Positions 61,334 through 64,000 of a stretch of 64,000 nt of DNA are shown in pieces (position 1 is the first letter of the stretch; every line of letters begins with the position of its first letter). The translations under genes were made by a program, and so were the position numbers. The DNA comes from Parachlamydiales bacterium (lineage in GTDB: Bacteria; Chlamydiota; Chlamydiia; Chlamydiales; Rhabdochlamydiaceae), in NCBI GenBank assembly GCA_020053915.1, contig JAGVMG010000072.1:62001-126000 (forward strand), read 5' to 3'. The notes beneath the pieces are model-generated. The model was given only the letters and a program-made list of their open reading frames with translations, was not told the DNA's origin and did not search any database.

Positions 61334-62410
61334 TCAATAAATTTTTGCATAATGATAGATATAGCCCTGCTTCATCTGAGCTAAAGCTTGTTGTGTGGAG
61401 ACCGGTTTCACATGGGCATCATTGCACAGAAACCATTGAGCCCCTTCCTTGCGGTAGGTATAATAATGTCCCCCGTTTAATCCGCCTTCATGGACGATAA
61501 ATCCTTGGCATTCGTACTCAGGAGGGGTCTTTTCTGCAGAGTCGACAGCCCCACGTGGAAGCGCCATCGTTGCCGGCATAGAAAAATCTTGCGAGAGCTT
61601 ACGACCGACAACACGTCCATTTTCATAGACATGAGTAAAGCGCTGCATTTGAATCAACAAATCCATCGGAGCATCCGTCATCGAGAGCTCAATAATTCCA
61701 CCATGGCATCTGCGCTGATCATCCCAATAATCCACTGTAAACGATTTAAAAAAGCGGCAGAGCTTCTTGTGGAAAGTCGTTTCTCTACCATCCATAGGCA
61801 AACTAATCATAGATGCCTTATCAGAAGTGGTCTCACGTCCATTAATCGTTCGGCGCAGCTGAATCGAGCCCTGAAAAAAATGATTTAAGGAATCTGCAGC
61901 ATCGATATGTCCACGACTCTGGATATCTCCCCTTGTCGCTACGGTGAGATGTCGTCTTAGTTGTTCAACCGCATGTCCGCTGATCGCAGATTGCTGCTTA
62001 CTTTCCGCTTGGAAACGCGCCTGTGTTACGTTAGCAATCTCTGGACAGTTCGTACGAGCAACTCTTTCTAAACGGGGATTTTTCAACAAGTTCATCGCCG
62101 CATTCAGCGAGCAATTGTCCCGAGTTGGATTCTCAAATCCAATCTGATGGCCAGGAATATGCTGTGTCGTGGATGGGTTCATTGAGAAATAGATCGCTGC
62201 GAAAAGAGCTATTGCTGCAACGCTAAGACCTGTTAACGCAATCGGCGAGACCATCACGGCAAGCGTTACACTTGCAGCGACGGCAGCTGCTAAAAGCAGG
62301 CCGCAGGCAATAACCTTGGAATTGATCTTGAAATCAAGAGCGCTCAATGGAGCAGAGAATGATTCCATCCCTCGCATTTGCCCATTATTGACTGTTTCAA
62401 CCCTGACCAT
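61334..62410 (-). CDS. Ubiquitin-specific-protease-like protein 2 with Inc-like membrane domain
   Basis: 358 aa. Residues about 32-76 form two hydrophobic helices with a short turn (VIACGLLLAAAVAASVTLAV, then ALTGLSVAAIALFAAIYF), the bilobed pattern of inclusion-membrane proteins. The catalytic domain has Cys100 in FENPTRDNCSLNAAMNLL, a QDA-like GHIDAADSLNHFFQ (168-180), and His315 in GGHYYTYRKEGAQWFLCND with acidic D331. The protein is related to copy 1 but shorter. This would place a deubiquitinase on the vacuole membrane (inference). Start ATG preceded by TTAGG. Confidence 0.78.
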   Translation of the reverse strand: MVRVETVNNGQMRGMESFSAPLSALDFKINSKVIACGLLLAAAVAASVTLAVMVSPIALTGLSVAAIALFAAIYFSMNPSTTQHIPGHQIGFENPTRDNCSLNAAMNLLKNPRLERVARTNCPEIANVTQARFQAESKQQSAISGHAVEQLRRHLTVATRGDIQSRGHIDAADSLNHFFQGSIQLRRTINGRETTSDKASMISLPMDGRETTFHKKLCRFFKSFTVDYWDDQRRCHGGIIELSMTDAPMDLLIQMQRFTHVYENGRVVGRKLSQDFSMPATMALPRGAVDSAEKTPPEYECQGFIVHEGGLNGGHYYTYRKEGAQWFLCNDAHVKPVSTQQALAQMKQGYIYHYAKIY

Positions 62411-62681
62411 AGCATTAAACCTAATTATGCGTTTATATTCATTTTCTTATATTTATGAACACTATTATAAATAATAAAAAAGTTAAATTCAACAAAATTA
62501 AATTACAACAAAAGATCAAAATATATTATTTACAAACGAAGAGATGCCTGTAAGAATCTAATAATGAAACAAGCAAATTTTTGATTGCCTAAGAAACGAT
62601 CAGTGAACGACTTAGATGCTAAATGACAGAGAGCTCTAGCAAGAAAAGCAAACTCCCTGTCACCGACAGGATGATCCCCTG

Positions 62682-63653
62682 TTACAGATCTATGTCATCA
62701 TCACCCGGAGGAAAAGACACGCGATCCTGCGGTATTTCAGCAATACTGATATACCGACCTTCAGGTTTTTCAGGCGTTTTTTTGATGAGAAAGCTCCCAC
62801 GCACGGAGCCATCCATCGCTAGGCTAACATTAGATAAGGAACGGTCAAAATGACGCACGCAATCCTCCCCTTTGTCGCAGCCCGAGTAGCCAGAGATATA
62901 TCTCACCTCTCTTCCTTCTGTGACATTGTAGCCCAACCATTTCGTACTACGTTCTTCGACTTCTTTCCGATCCCCTTTCGAACTGCGATTAAACAAAATA
63001 ATAAGGTTCCTATCCGATGTGATGAGTACAGAACGAGGTAAAAATGGATATCTCCTTCGGTGGAGTAAAAAAGGACGCCCTTCTGCTTCAACAAAGCGGA
63101 TCGCATCTCTAATCTCTTGAGAATGATCCCCATGTGCAAAACATCTCAGGATTTCAGGACAACGATCCCGTAAAAATAAATAGGACTTGTACGCGATGGG
63201 AATTTTAATATCAGATTCTTGTAAATGACAGTCGCTTGGAAGGACATACCGATCGACAGATTTGATAAATTCGGCAAGCCCACTTCGAGTTCTAATGAGC
63301 CTTCTTGCTTGAGCATGTGTGAGCGTTGTTTTATCTACGAGACTATCCACACTAACCAAACAAATTGAATGTCGGTTTTCATCATGCAACGTACACCAAG
63401 AATGGCGACAAAATTGAAGAAACCCATCTATCAAAAAATTGTGTTTCATTTTAATTGCTAAAGAACACTCCGGACTTACCCTAAGCCGCTCATGCCAATG
63501 GTCTCTAGAAACAGCAAAGTCCAAGGAGCGGTCTTCTATTTTCTGGACTAACAAATGTCCGCTCGCCGATTGATTTCTAAAAGATTCAAATGAATTATCG
63601 CAAACTGACTCATCTTGATTTCCGGAACTATACCGATCACTATTGATTGACAT
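62682..63653 (-). CDS. Protein of unknown function next to the USP pair
   Basis: 323 aa, not recognised. Contains many Arg/His/Asp residues: SRDHWHERLRVSPECSLAIKMKHNFLI, KTTLTHAQARRLIRTRSGLAEFIKSV, LLHRRRYPFLPRSVLITSDRNLIILFNR, SGYSGCDKGEDCVRHF. There is no membrane segment. The ATG is preceded by GGTGATATT, like other effector candidates in this window. Lies between the USP genes and lepA, where C. trachomatis has npt1 and lepA side by side (from memory). Confidence 0.6.
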   Translation of the reverse strand: MSINSDRYSSGNQDESVCDNSFESFRNQSASGHLLVQKIEDRSLDFAVSRDHWHERLRVSPECSLAIKMKHNFLIDGFLQFCRHSWCTLHDENRHSICLVSVDSLVDKTTLTHAQARRLIRTRSGLAEFIKSVDRYVLPSDCHLQESDIKIPIAYKSYLFLRDRCPEILRCFAHGDHSQEIRDAIRFVEAEGRPFLLHRRRYPFLPRSVLITSDRNLIILFNRSSKGDRKEVEERSTKWLGYNVTEGREVRYISGYSGCDKGEDCVRHFDRSLSNVSLAMDGSVRGSFLIKKTPEKPEGRYISIAEIPQDRVSFPPGDDDIDL

Positions 63654-63861
63654 AATATCACCAAAATTTTAATTGCCAACTCTTCTTATTTTCGAAACAA
63701 AATCAAATCCAAAAGCAATCAAATAGTCAACCTACAGTCAATAAAAATCCAGAGCTTTTTACACCGAACGCATGGTTGACTCAGCTGAACCTTGCTTTGT
63801 TTCTCCTGATCGACTAACATTTTCAACACACACCACAAAAAGCTAAAGTTAAATTTTGAAT

Positions 63862-64000
63862 ATGAAAGAAACCCCTCCCTACTGTCTCGAGCGAATCCGC
63901 AACTTTTCCATCATCGCCCACATCGACCATGGAAAATCGACCATTGCCGACCGCCTTCTCGAACTTACAGGCGCCATTGAAGCTCGCAATATGCAAGAAC
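63862..64000 (+). CDS. lepA: Elongation factor 4 (LepA), N-terminal part only
   Basis: The frame from ATG 63862 to the window end reads [40 protein letters not shown]..., with the translational-GTPase P-loop AHIDHGKST. LepA back-translocates stalled ribosomes. The remaining ~550 residues are beyond the window. C. trachomatis has this gene beside npt1 (CT064-CT065, from memory). Confidence 0.95.
   Translation, partial: MKETPPYCLERIRNFSIIAHIDHGKSTIADRLLELTGAIEARNMQE

Noticed and set aside
61490-61888. 132-residue plus-strand frame in the second USP gene
   Set aside because: Antisense shadow; the USP motifs on the minus strand decide the coding strand.

Overview
The window is a chromosomal segment of an environmental (amoeba- or invertebrate-associated type) member of the phylum Chlamydiota. 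Evidence: an ATP/ADP-type nucleotide translocase, a fused metal-permease/DtxR-like protein (YtgCR type), a fused alpha/beta 2-oxoacid dehydrogenase E1, and gene orders that I recall from Chlamydia trachomatis: ybaB-ptsI-ptsH-comEC-E1 fusion (CT335-CT340), ytgABCD-dxr-rseP (CT067-CT072), CT066-like and npt1 next to lepA (CT064-CT066), serS-CT728-zntA (CT727-CT729), ftsK-yycJ (CT738-CT739) and hrcA-grpE-dnaK (CT394-CT396). Genome size, base composition and the many extra genes between these blocks point away from the reduced genus Chlamydia and towards a Waddlia/Estrella/Parachlamydia-like lineage; species is not assigned.

Layout. 0-5.4 kb: ybaB, then a minus-strand operon hprK-ptsH-ptsI-recQ-small ORF. 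5.5-8.5 kb: type II NADH dehydrogenase and comEC. 8.5-11 kb: kinase-like and leucine-rich-repeat (LRR) proteins, then tRNA-His. 11.2-16.9 kb: uppP, ftsK, a receiver/metallo-beta-lactamase fusion and a YycJ-type hydrolase. 17-23 kb: an accessory island with a short LRR protein, two YopT-like (C58) cysteine protease paralogues, a tandem-repeat protein and unknown genes. 23-28.6 kb: E1 fusion, a UPF0158/AT-hook protein, a toxin-antitoxin locus with a frameshifted toxin, a Ser/Thr kinase and another small LRR-like gene. 28.8-34.2 kb: serS, M18 aminopeptidase, VIT-like membrane protein, P1B ATPase. 34-44.4 kb: LRR gene, large NAD-glutamate dehydrogenase, hrcA-grpE-dnaK, LRR gene. 44.4-55.7 kb: NagZ, a DUF3800 protein, and one long minus-strand unit mrp-DUF971-ytgA-ytgB-ytgCR-ytgD-dxr-rseP. 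56.4-64 kb: CT066-like gene, 2H-phosphoesterase-like gene, npt1, two ubiquitin-specific-protease-like genes, an unknown gene and the start of lepA.

How it works together. The conserved blocks supply energy parasitism (nucleotide translocase), carbon/phosphate signalling (HprK/HPr/EI), iron/manganese uptake with its built-in repressor, isoprenoid synthesis, protein folding and chromosome segregation. Between these blocks sit eukaryotic-like genes: two USP-type deubiquitinase candidates, two YopT-like proteases, two protein kinases and four or five LRR proteins. Several begin with a similar ribosome-binding leader (GGTGA or GAGGT close to the start codon) and several are AT-richer than their neighbours. 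They look like a set of secreted host-manipulating effectors. This is inference from domains and context; secretion signals cannot be proven by reading.

Starts were moved inward from the longest reading frame wherever the upstream part overlaps a neighbouring gene or a ribosome-binding site marks a later start. No CRISPR array, rRNA, insertion sequence or prophage was seen.
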